From positions 1 to 64,000 of the forward strand of contig NZ_FOBU01000001.1 of assembly GCF_900109915.1 (NCBI RefSeq): a stretch of 64,000 nucleotides of DNA, given 5' to 3'. A model generated the notes under the pieces. That model searched no databases, was not told the DNA's origin, and worked only from the letters and a program-made list of their open reading frames with translations. Positions 63,871-64,000 of the stretch are shown in pieces. The position numbers and the translations under genes were made by a program. How positions within the stretch are numbered: the first letter of the stretch is position 1; each line of letters opens with the position of its first letter. The DNA is from Luteibacter sp. UNCMF331Sha3.1. Its GTDB lineage: Bacteria > Pseudomonadota > Gammaproteobacteria > Xanthomonadales > Rhodanobacteraceae.

Positions 63871-64000
63871 AGGTTCACCTCCGGCGGCAGGCCCCAATGC
63901 GCCTCGTACAGTGGCCCGAGGAACGTCAGGCCTTCCGCGGGCGCGGTGACGCCGGCGAGTTCGCGGTCGCGGCCGGCCAGCAGTTCGGCCATCCATTCGA
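63867..64000 (-). CDS. truA: tRNA pseudouridine synthase A, C-terminal end (cut by window edge)
   Basis: Only the last 44 codons are inside the window, ending [14 protein letters not shown] before TGA. The run [20 protein letters not shown] matches the end of TruA, which makes pseudouridine at positions 38-40 of tRNA anticodon arms. The overlap with trpF and the order truA-trpF-trpB-trpA-accD are known from Pseudomonas and Xanthomonas and support the call. Confidence 0.75.
   Translation of the reverse strand, partial: EWMAELLAGRDRELAGVTAPAEGLTFLGPLYEAHWGLPPEVNL

Overview
The window is GC-rich, densely packed chromosome from a gammaproteobacterium. It most resembles Xanthomonadales, family Rhodanobacteraceae (a Luteibacter/Dyella-like organism). 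This is inferred from gene content and order: SMC with ZipA, LapA/LapB, the order truA-trpF-trpB-trpA-accD, histidine breakdown through HutF, and a GlgE/TreS/TreYZ glucan operon. No database search was possible. No tRNA, rRNA, CRISPR array, insertion sequence or phage was seen.

Layout. 1-3.4 kb: a lower-GC accessory locus with a peptidoglycan-binding, probably antibacterial effector (cut by the window edge), a two-part Cys-rich/periplasmic protein that may be its immunity partner, and a small remnant repeating part of the effector. 3.6-7.8 kb: a Mug-type DNA glycosylase, two multihaem cytochromes c and a secreted amidase. 7.8-13.05 kb: a five-gene minus-strand operon (lapA-lapB-WecA-like transferase-CapD/WbpM dehydratase-galU) with overlapping genes, for LPS and surface polysaccharide. 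13.05-14.09 kb: non-coding DNA with three tandem 207-bp repeats and a 230-bp element with 23-bp inverted ends. 14.1-17.4 kb: ihfB, rpsA, cmk and an acyl-CoA-binding protein.

17.5-34.8 kb: one seven-gene operon (glgE-treS/maltokinase-glgB-glgX-treZ-malQ-treY). Together these enzymes turn trehalose into branched alpha-glucan (TreS, maltokinase, GlgE, GlgB) and turn glucan back into trehalose (GlgX, TreY, TreZ, MalQ). 35-44.9 kb: zipA, smc, bolA, a YciI-like protein, lysS, prfB with its programmed +1 frameshift, and asnB. Upstream of asnB at 44.88-45.05 kb is an apparent transcription attenuator with an asparagine-rich 22-residue leader peptide. This is the most novel-looking signal in the window.

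45.1-52.1 kb: hutF, a GNAT-nitrilase fusion overlapping hutI, and a lipoprotein/FkbM-methyltransferase pair. 52.2-56.6 kb: ribosomal protein THX, then a zinc locus: a CDF exporter and a MerC-like protein divergent from a ZnuD-like TonB receptor across a probable Zur box, with zur just downstream. 56.6-64 kb: a small membrane protein, gltX, a glycosyltransferase/PAP2 phosphatase pair, accD, trpA, trpB, trpF and the 3' end of truA.

A family of GTGGGAGC...GCTCCCAC palindromes lies in the gaps between genes, mostly at 3' ends. Functions are read from motifs and context, and positions of regulatory elements were worked out by eye.
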